Assembly (NCBI RefSeq): GCF_016741875.1
Contig: NZ_JAERRF010000027.1
Span: forward strand, 1 to 64,000
Direction: 5' to 3'
Length of the DNA stretch: 64,000 nt
Source of the DNA: Streptomyces coffeae
Lineage (GTDB): Bacteria; Actinomycetota; Actinomycetes; Streptomycetales; Streptomycetaceae
In this document: one piece after another, positions 1-9,105 of the stretch
Layout: every line of letters starts with the position of its first letter
Numbering within the stretch: position 1 is the first letter of the stretch
Notes under the pieces: generated by a model
Databases searched by the model: none
What the model was told of the DNA's origin: nothing
What the model saw: only the letters and a program-made list of their open reading frames with translations
Made by a program: the position numbers and the translations under genes

Positions 1-340
1 TCGAACCGAATTCCGATTTCTGGTGGCCGTTGGGGGCCTTGCCTTTCGGCGGTTTTGACTTTAGCAGACTCGCGTCGGCCGACCTAATCGGCTCTGCGTT
101 ACCTACGGGGTCAAAGGTGCTCGCCGGAATTCCATTCATGGATATCACGGACGAGCGATTTAGATGCCAACGGCTGCTGGCGAGCATACCCTGCTCGTCG
201 CAACCGTTAAAATCTACCTCCCCAGGCCACCCGTGTCAACAGGTGTCGGGGAGATGAACACCGTAGCAGCTCAGACGGGCGCGATGCACATCCGGAGGCC
301 CACGAAGGCCGGCCCCTCGGCGGGCCACGGACCCACCCCG
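1..340. other. Left-edge intergenic stretch, no gene recognised
   Basis: No open frame here has the codon bias of the neighbouring genes, and base composition from about 50 to 240 is visibly less GC-rich than the rest of the window. That is what a promoter or leader region looks like in Streptomyces, but I could not find a convincing -35/-10 pair with good spacing on either strand. It probably serves a gene lying left of the window. Confidence 0.4.
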
Positions 341-964
341 TCAGGCCGCGAAGCTCGACGGCGGGCTTTCCAGGTCCTCCAGCTCGATACCGGGGGCGGC
401 CAGCACCACGTCTCCCGCGAGGTGGACCGTGTGCCGTTCACCGGTGTCCACCTCGGCTACCTGGTACTCGTCCACGGTCAGCGGGCCGGTGTCGGTGTCG
501 GTGGTGTGTACCGTCCGGTCCACCAGGGCCCAGGACTGATCCAGGGTGCGGGGGGCGAGCACCGGATCGGTGAGAGCGACCAGCCGTACGCGGGTCGCCG
601 GGCCCCCCGGGGTGAGCCGCAGCAGCCGGGAGATCGCAATGAGAAAGGCCGGGGAGGTGCCGGTGAAGCCGTGGGCGGCGACATTGCCCTCGGTGGCGTG
701 TTCTCCGGTGGGGTCCATCCGGACCCAGGTCACGCCGTCCAGCGCGGCGCCCCGGACCTGCCAGCTCGCGGAGTGCAGCTCCAGGCGGAGCGGGCGGCCC
801 AGCTCGTCGAGGGTCAGGTCCACGGATCCGGTGTGATCGCCCGAGGGCGAGGTGCGCTGGGCGACGTAACGCCATCCGCTGGGGCCCGGTGCGCACTGGA
901 AGTGTTCTTCACCGAGAGGCGTGTGGTCGTGCGGATCGTGGAGGGAGTAGCGGCCGCGGGGCAT
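341..964 (-). CDS. Conserved protein of unknown function downstream of ahcY
   Basis: The predicted protein has 207 residues, is soluble-looking, and has no signal peptide or membrane segment. I do not recognise its family. The start at 964 is chosen because AAGGA sits seven bases upstream; a GTG 42 bases further upstream has no ribosome binding site. The sequence is rich in short polar beta-strand-like segments (WRYVAQRT, WQVRGAALDGVTWVRMD), suggesting a beta-barrel or lipocalin-like fold, which is only an inference. It follows ahcY on the same strand, but a strong hairpin lies between them at 1029-1053, so it may be transcribed separately. Confidence 0.7.
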   Translation of the reverse strand: MPRGRYSLHDPHDHTPLGEEHFQCAPGPSGWRYVAQRTSPSGDHTGSVDLTLDELGRPLRLELHSASWQVRGAALDGVTWVRMDPTGEHATEGNVAAHGFTGTSPAFLIAISRLLRLTPGGPATRVRLVALTDPVLAPRTLDQSWALVDRTVHTTDTDTGPLTVDEYQVAEVDTGERHTVHLAGDVVLAAPGIELEDLESPPSSFAA

Positions 965-1028
965 GGTGTGGTCCTTGACGAACGAGGGCTGCCGCCCGGT
1001 CGCCACGGAGGCGCCGGGCGGGCCCTGG

Positions 1029-1053
1029 GGCCCCCGCCGCGAGGGCGGGGGCC
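1029..1053 (-). terminator. Terminator hairpin downstream of ahcY
   Basis: A perfect 10-bp inverted repeat (GGCCCCCGCC / GGCGGGGGCC) with a 5-base loop lies about 44 bases past the ahcY stop codon. There is no U-tract, which is usual for Streptomyces terminators. Confidence 0.6.
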
Positions 1054-1096
1054 GATGACCGGGTACGAACCGGTGCGGTTGATCAGTCCCGGGTGA

Positions 1097-2554
1097 TCAG
1101 TAGCGGTAGTGGTCGGGCTTGTACGGGCCCTCCACCGGGACACCGATGTAGGAGGCCTGCTCCGGGCGGAGCGTGGTCAGCTTGGCGCCCAGGGCGTCCA
1201 GGTGCAGCCGGGCGACCTTCTCGTCCAGGTGCTTGGGCAGCACATAAACATCCGTCGGGTACGACTCCGGCTTGGTGAACAGCTCGATCTGCGCGATCGT
1301 CTGGTTCGCGAAGGAGTTGGACATCACGAACGACGGGTGGCCCGTGGCGTTGCCCAGGTTCAGCAGCCGACCCTCGGACAGCACGATGATGGTCTTGCCC
1401 TCGGCGAAGGTCCAGGTGTGGACCTGCGGCTTGACCTCGTCCTTGACGATGCCCGGGATGGCGGCGAGACCGGCCATGTCGATCTCGTTGTCGAAGTGGC
1501 CGATGTTCCCGACGATCGCCTGGTGCTTCATCTTGGCCATGTCGGAGGCCAGGATGATGTCCTTGTTGCCGGTCGTGGTGATGAAGATGTCGGCCGTCTC
1601 CACCACGTCCTCCAGGGTGGCGACCTGGTAGCCGTCCATCGCCGCCTGGAGCGCGCAGATCGGGTCGATCTCGGTGATGATCACCCGCGCGCCCTGGCCG
1701 CGCAGCGACTCGGCGCAGCCCTTGCCCACGTCGCCGTAACCGCAGACGACCGCGACCTTGCCGCCGATCAGTACATCGGTGGCGCGGTTGATGCCGTCGA
1801 TCAGGGAGTGGCGGCAGCCGTACTTGTTGTCGAACTTCGACTTGGTCACCGCGTCGTTGACGTTGATCGCCGGGAAGAGCAGCGAGCCGTCGCGCTGCAT
1901 CTCGTAGAGGCGGTGGACTCCGGTGGTGGTCTCCTCGGTGACACCGCGGATCTCGGACGCCAACTGGCTCCACTTGCGCGGGTTCTCGGCGATGGTGCGG
2001 TTGAGCAGCTCGAGGATGACACGGTGCTCGTCGTTCTCCGCCGTGGAGACGTCCGGGGCGGCACCGGCCTTCTCGTACTCGACGCCCTTGTGGACCAGGA
2101 GGGTGGCGTCACCGCCGTCGTCCAGGATCATGTTGGGGCCGCCGGTCGGGGTGCCCGGCCAGGTCAGCGCCTGCTCGGTGCACCACCAGTACTCCTCCAG
2201 CGTCTCGCCCTTCCAGGCGAACACCGGGATGCCCTGCGGGTTCTCCGGGGTGCCGTTCGGGCCGACGGCGACCGCGGCGGCCGCGTGGTCCTGGGTGGAG
2301 AAGATGTTGCAGGAGGCCCACCGGACCTGGGCGCCGAGGGAGACCAGCGTCTCGATCAGGACCGCGGTCTGCACCGTCATGTGCAGCGAGCCGGTGATCC
2401 GCGCGCCCGCCAGCGGCTGGGAGGCGGCGTACTCCTTGCGGATCGCCATCAGGCCGGGCATCTCGTGCTCGGCGAGGGTGATCTCCTTGCGGCCGAAGGC
2501 GGCCAAGGACAGGTCGGCGACCTTGAAGTCCTGACCGGAGACGGCTGTCGTCAT
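1097..2554 (-). CDS. ahcY: S-adenosylhomocysteinase
   Basis: AhcY hydrolyses S-adenosylhomocysteine to adenosine and homocysteine in the cytoplasm, keeping the methyl cycle running. The 485-residue product has the family hallmarks: an N-terminal substrate domain with TGSLHMTVQTAVLIETL and CNIFSTQDHAAAA, the NAD-binding loop VVCGYGDVGKGCAESLRG near residues 270-290, and the C-terminal signature ending in PDHYRY. The length matches the actinobacterial form, which is longer than many others. The ATG at 2554 is preceded by GAGGAG seven to eight bases upstream. It is divergent from the PTS gene with a 414-bp spacer whose transcribed leader can form strong hairpins. Assignment is very secure. Confidence 0.97.
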   Translation of the reverse strand: MTTAVSGQDFKVADLSLAAFGRKEITLAEHEMPGLMAIRKEYAASQPLAGARITGSLHMTVQTAVLIETLVSLGAQVRWASCNIFSTQDHAAAAVAVGPNGTPENPQGIPVFAWKGETLEEYWWCTEQALTWPGTPTGGPNMILDDGGDATLLVHKGVEYEKAGAAPDVSTAENDEHRVILELLNRTIAENPRKWSQLASEIRGVTEETTTGVHRLYEMQRDGSLLFPAINVNDAVTKSKFDNKYGCRHSLIDGINRATDVLIGGKVAVVCGYGDVGKGCAESLRGQGARVIITEIDPICALQAAMDGYQVATLEDVVETADIFITTTGNKDIILASDMAKMKHQAIVGNIGHFDNEIDMAGLAAIPGIVKDEVKPQVHTWTFAEGKTIIVLSEGRLLNLGNATGHPSFVMSNSFANQTIAQIELFTKPESYPTDVYVLPKHLDEKVARLHLDALGAKLTTLRPEQASYIGVPVEGPYKPDHYRY

Positions 2555-2968
2555 GGTTGCTGCTCCTCATCGATATCGATCGGCTGCGAGCGAGAGTGTT
2601 CGGCTGGGCATGCGAGTCGGCGGACAGGGGGTGTCGGCGACACGGCGGACACACCTGTCCCCTGGATTCGCACTGCGCAGTCCGTCGGAGGCCCTCTCTC
2701 CCTCGGCCGGTCCGCGGAACGGACCGCCCGACCGCCATCAGCAGCGACGTCTGGCTCGGTCACGAATCTACACCGGTCGGCCCAGTGATCCCCAGCCCGT
2801 ACCGGCGTTCTTCGGCCGCGAATCCGGAGCGGGCGATGTACCCGGCCGGGTGACCGGCCTCTTTGATCCCGTCCACATGTAGTGCAGGATGCCGCGAACG
2901 CAGGGGCGCTTGCACACTCCCGCACCCGCTCGAACGCCGCAACGCCGCAACGCCGTAAGGAGAACGAC
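2555..2968. promoter_or_regulatory. Divergent ahcY / PTS promoter region
   Basis: This 414-bp non-coding spacer separates the divergent ahcY and fruA-like starts. It contains the ahcY leader hairpin (2622-2660) and, next to fruA, a run of three near-identical AACGCCGCAACGCC-type units just before the AAGGAG at 2958-2963. I did not find an unambiguous -10/-35 pair. A known S-adenosylhomocysteine riboswitch could not be recognised by eye. Confidence 0.5.
2622..2660 (-). promoter_or_regulatory. Stem-loop in the ahcY 5' leader
   Basis: GGACAGG (2622-2628) pairs with CCTGTCC (2654-2660), and inside it GTGTC (2631-2635) pairs with GACAC (2648-2652). The same GTGTC can instead pair with the closer GACAC at 2638-2642, so two mutually exclusive foldings exist. 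The element lies about 70-105 bases upstream of the ahcY start. Confidence 0.4.
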
Positions 2969-5230
2969 GTGACCAGTCCAGCCGAACCCCCGGGCGGTGC
3001 CGGGGCCCGAGGTCCAGGGCTCAAGCTGCTGGCGGTGACCGCCTGCCCGACGGGCATCGCGCACACCTATATGGCCGCCGAGAAGCTGGCCCAGGCCGCC
3101 GAGTCGCTCGGCCACAGCATGAAGGTGGAGACCCAGGGGTCCATCGGGGCCGAGAATGTACTGTCTGACAACGATGTCAGAGACGCGGACGGCATCATCA
3201 TCGCCGCCGACAAGGACGTCGACCGCACCCGGTTCGCCGGCAAGAGGGTGCTGGTCGTGGGAGTCGCCGAGGGCATCCACCACCCTGAGCGGCTGATCGA
3301 GCGGGTGCGCAGCGCACCGGTCCACCAGGGGGACGGCGGCGGCGCGTCCGGCGCGGGGCAGGCGTCCGGCGGCTCCGATGGCGGCAAGGGGCGCAGCCTC
3401 ACCTATAAGGCGCTCATGAACGGCGTCTCGTACATGATTCCGTTCGTCGTGGTCGGCGGACTGCTGATCGCGGTCTCGCTCGCGCTGGGCGGCGACACGA
3501 CGTCCAAGGGCATCGTCATCCCCGACGACTCCTTCTGGAAGACGGTCAACGACATCGGCGTCATCGGCTTCCAGCTGATGATCCCGATCCTGTCGGGCTA
3601 TATCGCCTACGCGATCGCCGACCGGCCCGCGCTGGTGCCCGGCATGGTCGGCGGCTGGATCGCCGCCCATGGCGAGCTGTACGACAGCGAGGCGGGCGCG
3701 GGGTTCATCGGGGCGATCGTCACCGGCTTCCTGGCCGGCTATCTGGTGCGGTGGATCAAGAAGGTCAAGGTCCCCAAGTTCGTCCAGCCGATCATGCCGA
3801 TCATCGTGATCCCGATCGTGGCGACCTCGGCGCTCGGCCTCTTCTTCATCTATGTGCTCGGCGAACCGATCGCCTGGGTCTTCGAGCAACTCACCGACTG
3901 GCTGGGCGGGCTGACCGGCACCAGCGCGGCGCTGCTCGGCATCATCCTCGGGCTGATGATCGCGTTCGACATGGGCGGTCCGGTCAACAAGACGGCGTTC
4001 CTCTTCGGTGCTGGGCTGGTCTCCAAGAACCCCGAGGTCATGGGCATGTGCGCGGCGGCAATTCCGGTTCCGCCGCTGGGCCAGGGGCTGGCCACGCTCC
4101 TCCGTCGGCGGATGTTCGACGACCAGGAGCGGGAGACCGGGCTCGCGGCGATGTTCATGGGCTTCTTCGGTATCACCGAGGGCGCGATTCCGTTCGCGGC
4201 GGCGCGTCCGGCACGGGTCATTCCGGCGAACATGCTCGGCGGCGCGGTCGCCGGTGCGATAGCCGGGCTGGCGTCGGTCGAGGGCAATGTGCCGCACGGC
4301 GGGCCGATCGTGGCGGTGCTGGGCGCGGTCAACGGGGTGCCGATGTTCTTCATCGCCGTGATCGTCGGTACGGCGGTCACCGGGCTGGTGACGGTCGCGC
4401 TGATGTCCCTGGGCCAGGGACAGGGCCGCGGACAGGGCCGGGCCACGGGCGACGCGGACGGCGGGAGCACGGCGGGGGCCACCGAGGCGGCCGGCCTCGT
4501 CCCCGCGCCCGCGGCCGCCCCCGAGCCGGTCCCGGCCGGGGTGGCGAGCGGTGGCACGGCGGCGGGCGCTACGGGTGCCACGAAGGCGGCCGCCCCGGAG
4601 CGTACGGCCGCGGCCGTCACCACGGACGCGGATGCGGATGCGGCCGAGGCGGCACGTGACGGCGACGCCGCGCCCGCGCCGAAGGCCGCACCCGAGGCCG
4701 CTGCCGACGCGGCGCCCGACGCCGAGGCGGAGCCCGAGCCCGTATCCGCGCCGGACGCGGACGGCGGCAATGCCCCCGTACTGTCCGGCTATCTCACCGA
4801 GCAGACCGTCGCGGAGCGGCTGACCGCCGATGGCAAGGACTCCGCCATCCGCGCGATGGCCGCCCTGCTGGCCACCACGGGCAAGGTCGCCGACGCCGAC
4901 GAGCTGGTGCGTGCCGCGCTCGCCCGGGAGGAGGAGGGCACCACCGGTCTCGGTGAGGAGATCGCGATTCCGCATGCCAAGACGGACGCGGTGACCGCAC
5001 CCCTCGTCGGCTTCGCGCGGTCCGAGGAGGGCATCGAGTGGGGTGCGCCGGACGGCACCAAGGCCCGGCTGATCTTCATGATCTCGGTGCCGGAAGCCGC
5101 CGCGGGCGATGAGCATCTGCGGATCCTGGCCCTGCTGTCGCGGAAGCTGATGTCCGCCGAGTTCCGGGAGCGGCTGCTCAGCGCTCCGGACCAGGCGGCG
5201 ATCCTGCGGATCCTGGGCGAGATCCAGTAG
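2969..5230 (+). CDS. Fructose-family PTS permease, IIB-IIC-IIA fusion
   Basis: This is a phosphotransferase-system permease that would import and phosphorylate a hexose, probably fructose or mannose. The GTG at 2969 follows AAGGAG at the right spacing; the frame extends further upstream without signals. Domains in order: IIB at about 18-115 with the phospho-cysteine in ACPTGIAHT (Cys26); a membrane IIC domain at about 145-480 (MNGVSYMIPFVVVGGLL, FDMGGPVNKTAFLF); an Ala/Pro/Asp-rich linker at about 490-605; and IIA at about 607-753 with the phospho-histidine in IAIPHAKT (His669). No fruK or fruR lies nearby, so it looks like an orphan copy. Sugar specificity is inferred from the family only. 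Confidence 0.9.
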   Translation: MTSPAEPPGGAGARGPGLKLLAVTACPTGIAHTYMAAEKLAQAAESLGHSMKVETQGSIGAENVLSDNDVRDADGIIIAADKDVDRTRFAGKRVLVVGVAEGIHHPERLIERVRSAPVHQGDGGGASGAGQASGGSDGGKGRSLTYKALMNGVSYMIPFVVVGGLLIAVSLALGGDTTSKGIVIPDDSFWKTVNDIGVIGFQLMIPILSGYIAYAIADRPALVPGMVGGWIAAHGELYDSEAGAGFIGAIVTGFLAGYLVRWIKKVKVPKFVQPIMPIIVIPIVATSALGLFFIYVLGEPIAWVFEQLTDWLGGLTGTSAALLGIILGLMIAFDMGGPVNKTAFLFGAGLVSKNPEVMGMCAAAIPVPPLGQGLATLLRRRMFDDQERETGLAAMFMGFFGITEGAIPFAAARPARVIPANMLGGAVAGAIAGLASVEGNVPHGGPIVAVLGAVNGVPMFFIAVIVGTAVTGLVTVALMSLGQGQGRGQGRATGDADGGSTAGATEAAGLVPAPAAAPEPVPAGVASGGTAAGATGATKAAAPERTAAAVTTDADADAAEAARDGDAAPAPKAAPEAAADAAPDAEAEPEPVSAPDADGGNAPVLSGYLTEQTVAERLTADGKDSAIRAMAALLATTGKVADADELVRAALAREEEGTTGLGEEIAIPHAKTDAVTAPLVGFARSEEGIEWGAPDGTKARLIFMISVPEAAAGDEHLRILALLSRKLMSAEFRERLLSAPDQAAILRILGEIQ

Positions 5231-5265
5231 CTCCGCCCCGAAAACCCCGAACACCCCGAAAAAGA

Positions 5266-5310
5266 AGCCATCGGCCTTCCGGACCGCGTGGGTCCGGAAG
5301 GCTGATGGCT
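5266..5310. terminator. Bidirectional terminator between PTS gene and CDF gene
   Basis: A 20-bp inverted repeat with a single G-U mismatch (5266-5285 / 5291-5310) and a 5-base loop sits between the convergent genes. It is flanked by an A-rich stretch (GAAAAAGAAG) upstream, which provides a U-tract for the leftward transcript. It should stop transcription from both sides. Confidence 0.85.
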
Positions 5311-5333
5311 GTTCCCGAAGCAGAACGAGAGGG

Positions 5334-6251
5334 TCAGGCGGAGGTCCGGAAGATGTCCGGTTCCAGGTAGATCACCCGGGCGATGGGCACCGCCTCGCGG
5401 ATCCGCTCCTCGGCCGCGTCGATCGCGCGGGCCACCTCCGCCGCCGTGTCGTCGTGCTGCACCGCGACCTTGGCGGCGACCAGCAGCTCCTCGGGGCCGA
5501 GGTGGAGCGTCCGCATGTGGATCAGGCCGGTGACGGTCTTGCCGTCGACCAGCGCCTCGCGGATCTTCGCCACCTGGTCGGCGTCGGCCGCCTCGCCCAG
5601 CAGCAGCGACTTCGTCTCGGCCGCGAGCACCAGCGCGATCAGGACCAGCAGGGCGCCGATGCAGATGGTGCCGATGCCGTCCCAGACGCCGTCGCCGGTG
5701 AGCAGCGAGAGCCCGACACCGCCGAGCGCGAGGATCAGACCGACCAGCGCGCCGAGGTCCTCCAGGAGGACGACGGGCAGCTCGGGCGCCTTGGCCCGGC
5801 GGACGAACTGCGACCAGGTGAGCTTGCCACGGACCTCGTTGGACTCCTTGATGGCCGTACGGAACGAGAAGCCCTCCGCGATGATCGCGAACACCAGCAC
5901 CCCGACCGGCCAGTACCAGTTCTCCAGATCATGCGGGTGCTTGATCTTCTCGTAGCCCTCGTACAGCGCGAAGACACCACCGATGGTGAACAGCACGATG
6001 GAGACGAGGAAGCCGTAGATGTAGCGCTCTCGGCCGTAGCCGAAGGGGTGCTCGGGGGTGGCCTCGCGCTTGGCCTTCTTGCCGCCGAGCAGCAGCAGCC
6101 CCTGGTTGCCCGAGTCGGCCAGCGAGTGCACGCCTTCGGCGAGCATCGACGACGAGCCGCTGAAGGCGAACGCCACGAACTTGGCTGCGGCGATGGCCAG
6201 GTTTGCGCCCAGCGCGGCGACGATCGCCTTGGTTCCGCCAGATGCACTCAT
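5334..6251 (-). CDS. Cation diffusion facilitator family transporter
   Basis: This 305-residue inner-membrane protein would export divalent metal ions such as zinc in exchange for protons. Evidence: the first helix pairs (IVAALGANLAIAAAKFVAFA), the family motif SSSMLAEGVHSLADSGNQ with its metal-binding acidic and histidine residues, HPFGYGRERYIYGF at the second metal site, further hydrophobic helices near 80-100, 115-130, 165-185 and 190-210, and a C-terminal cytoplasmic domain (VTGLIHMRTLHLGPEELLVAAKV). It is followed on the same strand after 93 bases by manA's region upstream in transcription order, so a shared transcript with manA is possible. The metal cannot be predicted. Confidence 0.92.
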   Translation of the reverse strand: MSASGGTKAIVAALGANLAIAAAKFVAFAFSGSSSMLAEGVHSLADSGNQGLLLLGGKKAKREATPEHPFGYGRERYIYGFLVSIVLFTIGGVFALYEGYEKIKHPHDLENWYWPVGVLVFAIIAEGFSFRTAIKESNEVRGKLTWSQFVRRAKAPELPVVLLEDLGALVGLILALGGVGLSLLTGDGVWDGIGTICIGALLVLIALVLAAETKSLLLGEAADADQVAKIREALVDGKTVTGLIHMRTLHLGPEELLVAAKVAVQHDDTAAEVARAIDAAEERIREAVPIARVIYLEPDIFRTSA

Positions 6252-6344
6252 GTGTGCCGGATGTCCCTTCCGCCCGAAGGCAGTTTTGCCTGTGCTTTAC
6301 TGCGTCGGCGGGCCATTGTTCCAGCCGCTCGAACGAGCCGTACG

Positions 6345-7574
6345 TCAGGCAACCAATGTGGCCCGGAACACAGTCCCCTCGCCGGTCAGCACAGCCTTCT
6401 CGCCCGCCGGGACAAACGCCGACTCCCCACGCGCCAGGCGCAGTTCGCCGTCACCGCTCCGCTCCGCGCCCCCGGCGCCGTCCACGCCGCCACGCAGGGT
6501 GATCGCGCCCGAGACGCACAGCAGGATCTGGGGGGTGGCGGCGGACAGCGCGCGCGGTTCGGCGCCCTCGGCGAGGACGTAGCGCGACAGCCGGAACTCG
6601 TCGATCGGCGTCGCGTAGAGCTCCTCGCCGGACGAGTCGGCCTCCGGGCGCAGGACGCCGGCGGCGTCGCTCTCGAAGCGGACCACCCGCAGCAGCTCGG
6701 GCACGTCGACATGCTTGGGCGTCAGACCGCAGCGCAGCACATTGTCGGAGTTGGCCATGATCTCGACGCCCAGCCCGTCGAGATAGGCATGCGGCACCCC
6801 CGCGCCGAGGTAGAGCGCCTCGCCGGGCTGGAGCCGGACGAAGTTGAGCAGCATGGAGGCGATCACACCGGGGTCGCCCGGGTAGTGGCGGGCCAGGGAG
6901 GCGTACGCCGCGTACGCCTCGGCGTGCGGGCCGTCGAGCGCGCTGAGTCGTTCCGCGGCCAGGGCGGCCTGGTGCACGGTCTCCGCCATGGCCGCCGGGT
7001 CGGCCGTCAGCACGGCGGTGAGCACCTCGCGCAGCGCGTGCGACTCGGGGTGGGCGTGCAGGATGTCGACGTACGGCTTGAGCGAGTCGACCTCCAGGCC
7101 GGCCAGCAGCTCCGCCGTCTCGTCCGGGTCCCGGAAGCCGCACAGCCCGTCGAACGGCGTCAGTGCGCATATCAACTCGGGCTTGTGGTTGGCGTCCTTG
7201 TAGTTGCGGTGCGGGGCGTCGACCGGAACGCCGCGCTCCTCCTCGGCCGCGAAACCTTCCTCCGCCTGCGCCAGATCCGGGTGCACCTGGAGGGAGAGCG
7301 GGGAGGCGGCGGCGAGCACCTTCAGCAGGAACGGCAGCCGCGGCCCGAAGCGGCCGACGGCGGCGGCGCCCAGTTCGCCCTCCGGATCGGCGGCGATCAC
7401 CTCGGAGAGCGCGACCGCGCCCGTGCCCCGGTCGATCCGGGACGGCGCCCCGGGGTGCGCACCCATCCACAGCTCGGCCTGCGGCTCACCGGTCGGCCGG
7501 ACCCCGAGCAGCTCGGGGATGGCGGTGGTGGAGCCCCAGGCGTAGGGGCGCACGGTGTTGACGAGGCGGTCCAT
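6345..7574 (-). CDS. manA: Mannose-6-phosphate isomerase, class I
   Basis: ManA interconverts fructose-6-phosphate and mannose-6-phosphate and is zinc dependent. The 409-residue product starts with NTVRPYAWGSTTAIPELLG, has the zinc ligands in LSLQVHPDLAQAEEGF and NHKPELICALTPFDGLCGFR, and the late signature LYLGAGVPHAYLDGLGVEIMANSDNVLR containing the active-site arginine. It lies in one orientation with the SIS protein, the Trm112 protein and manB, so the locus channels fructose-6-P towards mannose-1-P and, with the guanylyltransferase at 23.6-24.7 kb, GDP-mannose for glycans and glycolipids. Confidence 0.95.
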   Translation of the reverse strand: MDRLVNTVRPYAWGSTTAIPELLGVRPTGEPQAELWMGAHPGAPSRIDRGTGAVALSEVIAADPEGELGAAAVGRFGPRLPFLLKVLAAASPLSLQVHPDLAQAEEGFAAEEERGVPVDAPHRNYKDANHKPELICALTPFDGLCGFRDPDETAELLAGLEVDSLKPYVDILHAHPESHALREVLTAVLTADPAAMAETVHQAALAAERLSALDGPHAEAYAAYASLARHYPGDPGVIASMLLNFVRLQPGEALYLGAGVPHAYLDGLGVEIMANSDNVLRCGLTPKHVDVPELLRVVRFESDAAGVLRPEADSSGEELYATPIDEFRLSRYVLAEGAEPRALSAATPQILLCVSGAITLRGGVDGAGGAERSGDGELRLARGESAFVPAGEKAVLTGEGTVFRATLVA

Positions 7575-7669
7575 GTGGTGTCGTTCCTGACTGCTGCGAA
7601 GGGATCCGGAGCGGACGGGACGGAGCCGGGCGGTGTGCGGCGGACCGCGCCCCGTGCGCGGTTACGACC

Positions 7670-9001
7670 TCATGATCTGTCCGCCGAAGCGAGCGCGAGG
7701 TAAACGGCGGCGAAATCCGTGATGGCGAGAAGTTCCGCGGCGCTCTCCAGCAGGCTGCTGCCCTCGGCCGGTTCGAGCTCGCTGAACGCCGTGTCGTGGG
7801 CGAGCGCCAGCTCCCGGGCGTTCGGCACGGCCGAGACCCGGCCCACCGGCTCCTCGTGGAGCAGCACGATCCGGGCCCGCAGCGCCTCGGGCTCCTCGAC
7901 CCGGTCACGGAAGAAGTCATCGGGGTCGGCACCGCCCGCGAACGCCCCGGCCAGCAGCGTGCCGTGGGCGGCCAGCGCCCCGGGCAGCCCGGCCACCAGC
8001 GCGGGCCGCCCGGCGAGCGCCGCGAGCAGCCCGGCGAAGCGCCGTCCGGCCGCGGCCGCGACCGGGCCCTCGGTCCACAGCAGGGGAAGCGCCCCGGCCA
8101 GCTCGGCCGCGAGCGTCTTGGCGGGGTTGGTGTAGGTGGCGATGGCCGGGCCGCAGCGCTCGGCGACCTTGTCGAGCCGGTCGGCCACCTGCTGGAGGGC
8201 GGCGGGCGGCGCGGGGACCAGGCCGATCCGGTCCACGAGCACCAGCAGCGGGGTGAGCAGGGCCCAGAGCGTGCCGGGGAGGGCGGGGCCGGTCACCTCG
8301 TCGGGCGCGGTGCCCGGTGGTTCGGCGTGCAGATGCTGCGGGGCGGCGGCGTGATCGTGGGGCGGCGGCTCACCGATGGCGCCCTCGGGCGGAGCGCCCT
8401 CCGGCCGCGGCGGCTGCGCGGCGCCGCCGTGCTCGTCGTGCGCGTACGGACTGGTGGTGGACGGGCCGGTGGCGTAGGGGCTGGTGGTGTACGGGGCCGA
8501 GGAGTTGGCACCCGCGGCCAGCGGCACCATCAGACCACGCGCCTGCGCGACCGCGTCCGCCAGTGGTGAGTGGCCCGGTGCGACGGCGACCAGCGCACAG
8601 CCCCGGCGGTACGCCTGCTCGACGAGGAGCGGCAGCCCCGGTTCCGTACCGTCCGGTGTCGCGATCACCAGCAGGTCGAGCGGGCTCGCCCAGCCGGGCA
8701 GGGTCCAGTGCAGCGCGCCGGGCGCGGGCGCGACCCCGGTGGGGGCGATCAGACTGACCGGGCAGTTGCCGCCGCCGAGCGCGCCGAGGAGGTCGGCGGT
8801 GCAGCTTCCGGCCGCCCCCGGTCCGGCGACCAGGACCGCGCGCGGCCGTCCGTCCGGTTTGAGATCCCCCAAACCCGCCTCGGCGGCGTGCCGGGCCGCG
8901 GTGCGGACCCGCGCCCCGGATTCGGCGGCTCCGCGCAGCAGCCCCCGGGTGTCGGCCCGTGCGAGGGCCTCCGGGGCGTCGAGGAGGGATTCGTCGAGCA
9001 T
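7670..9001 (-). CDS. SIS-domain sugar isomerase-like protein
   Basis: This 443-residue protein resembles the actinobacterial SIS proteins that sit between manA and manB and are related to bifunctional glucose/mannose-6-phosphate isomerases. Visible features are a sugar-phosphate SIS segment (AVLVAGPGAAGSCTADLLGAL, LLVIATPDGTEPGLPLLVEQA) and a C-terminal half with repeated LAALAGRPALVAGLPGALAAH-type helices. A low-complexity Ser/Thr/Tyr-rich insert (SPYATGPSTTSPYA) at about residues 165-235 interrupts the fold. The start at 9001 (MLDESLLDAPEAL) fits the family better than upstream codons. Catalytic activity is not demonstrated by the sequence. Confidence 0.75.
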   Translation of the reverse strand: MLDESLLDAPEALARADTRGLLRGAAESGARVRTAARHAAEAGLGDLKPDGRPRAVLVAGPGAAGSCTADLLGALGGGNCPVSLIAPTGVAPAPGALHWTLPGWASPLDLLVIATPDGTEPGLPLLVEQAYRRGCALVAVAPGHSPLADAVAQARGLMVPLAAGANSSAPYTTSPYATGPSTTSPYAHDEHGGAAQPPRPEGAPPEGAIGEPPPHDHAAAPQHLHAEPPGTAPDEVTGPALPGTLWALLTPLLVLVDRIGLVPAPPAALQQVADRLDKVAERCGPAIATYTNPAKTLAAELAGALPLLWTEGPVAAAAGRRFAGLLAALAGRPALVAGLPGALAAHGTLLAGAFAGGADPDDFFRDRVEEPEALRARIVLLHEEPVGRVSAVPNARELALAHDTAFSELEPAEGSSLLESAAELLAITDFAAVYLALASADRS

Positions 9002-9105
9002 GGTGCTTCGGCCTCCGATCGCCGTGGCGGGGCGGTACGCGCGGGAGTACGGGCGCGGCGGGACTGAGCGGGCTGCGGGGCACCCGGACGCCGTCCGGTC
9101 AGCCG

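Noticed and set aside
1..340. Promoter of a gene such as mtrA left of the window
   Set aside because: Synteny makes a regulator nearby conceivable, but no paired -35/-10 or known operator could be shown.
1109..2788. 559-residue open frame opposite ahcY
   Set aside because: Mirror frame of ahcY; the sense gene has clear family motifs.
2555..2968. S-adenosylhomocysteine riboswitch upstream of ahcY
   Set aside because: The conserved core of that class could not be recognised by eye; only hairpins without a matching core were seen.
2768..5254. 828-residue open frame opposite the PTS gene
   Set aside because: Antisense shadow with the composition of reversed GC-rich codons and no domain.
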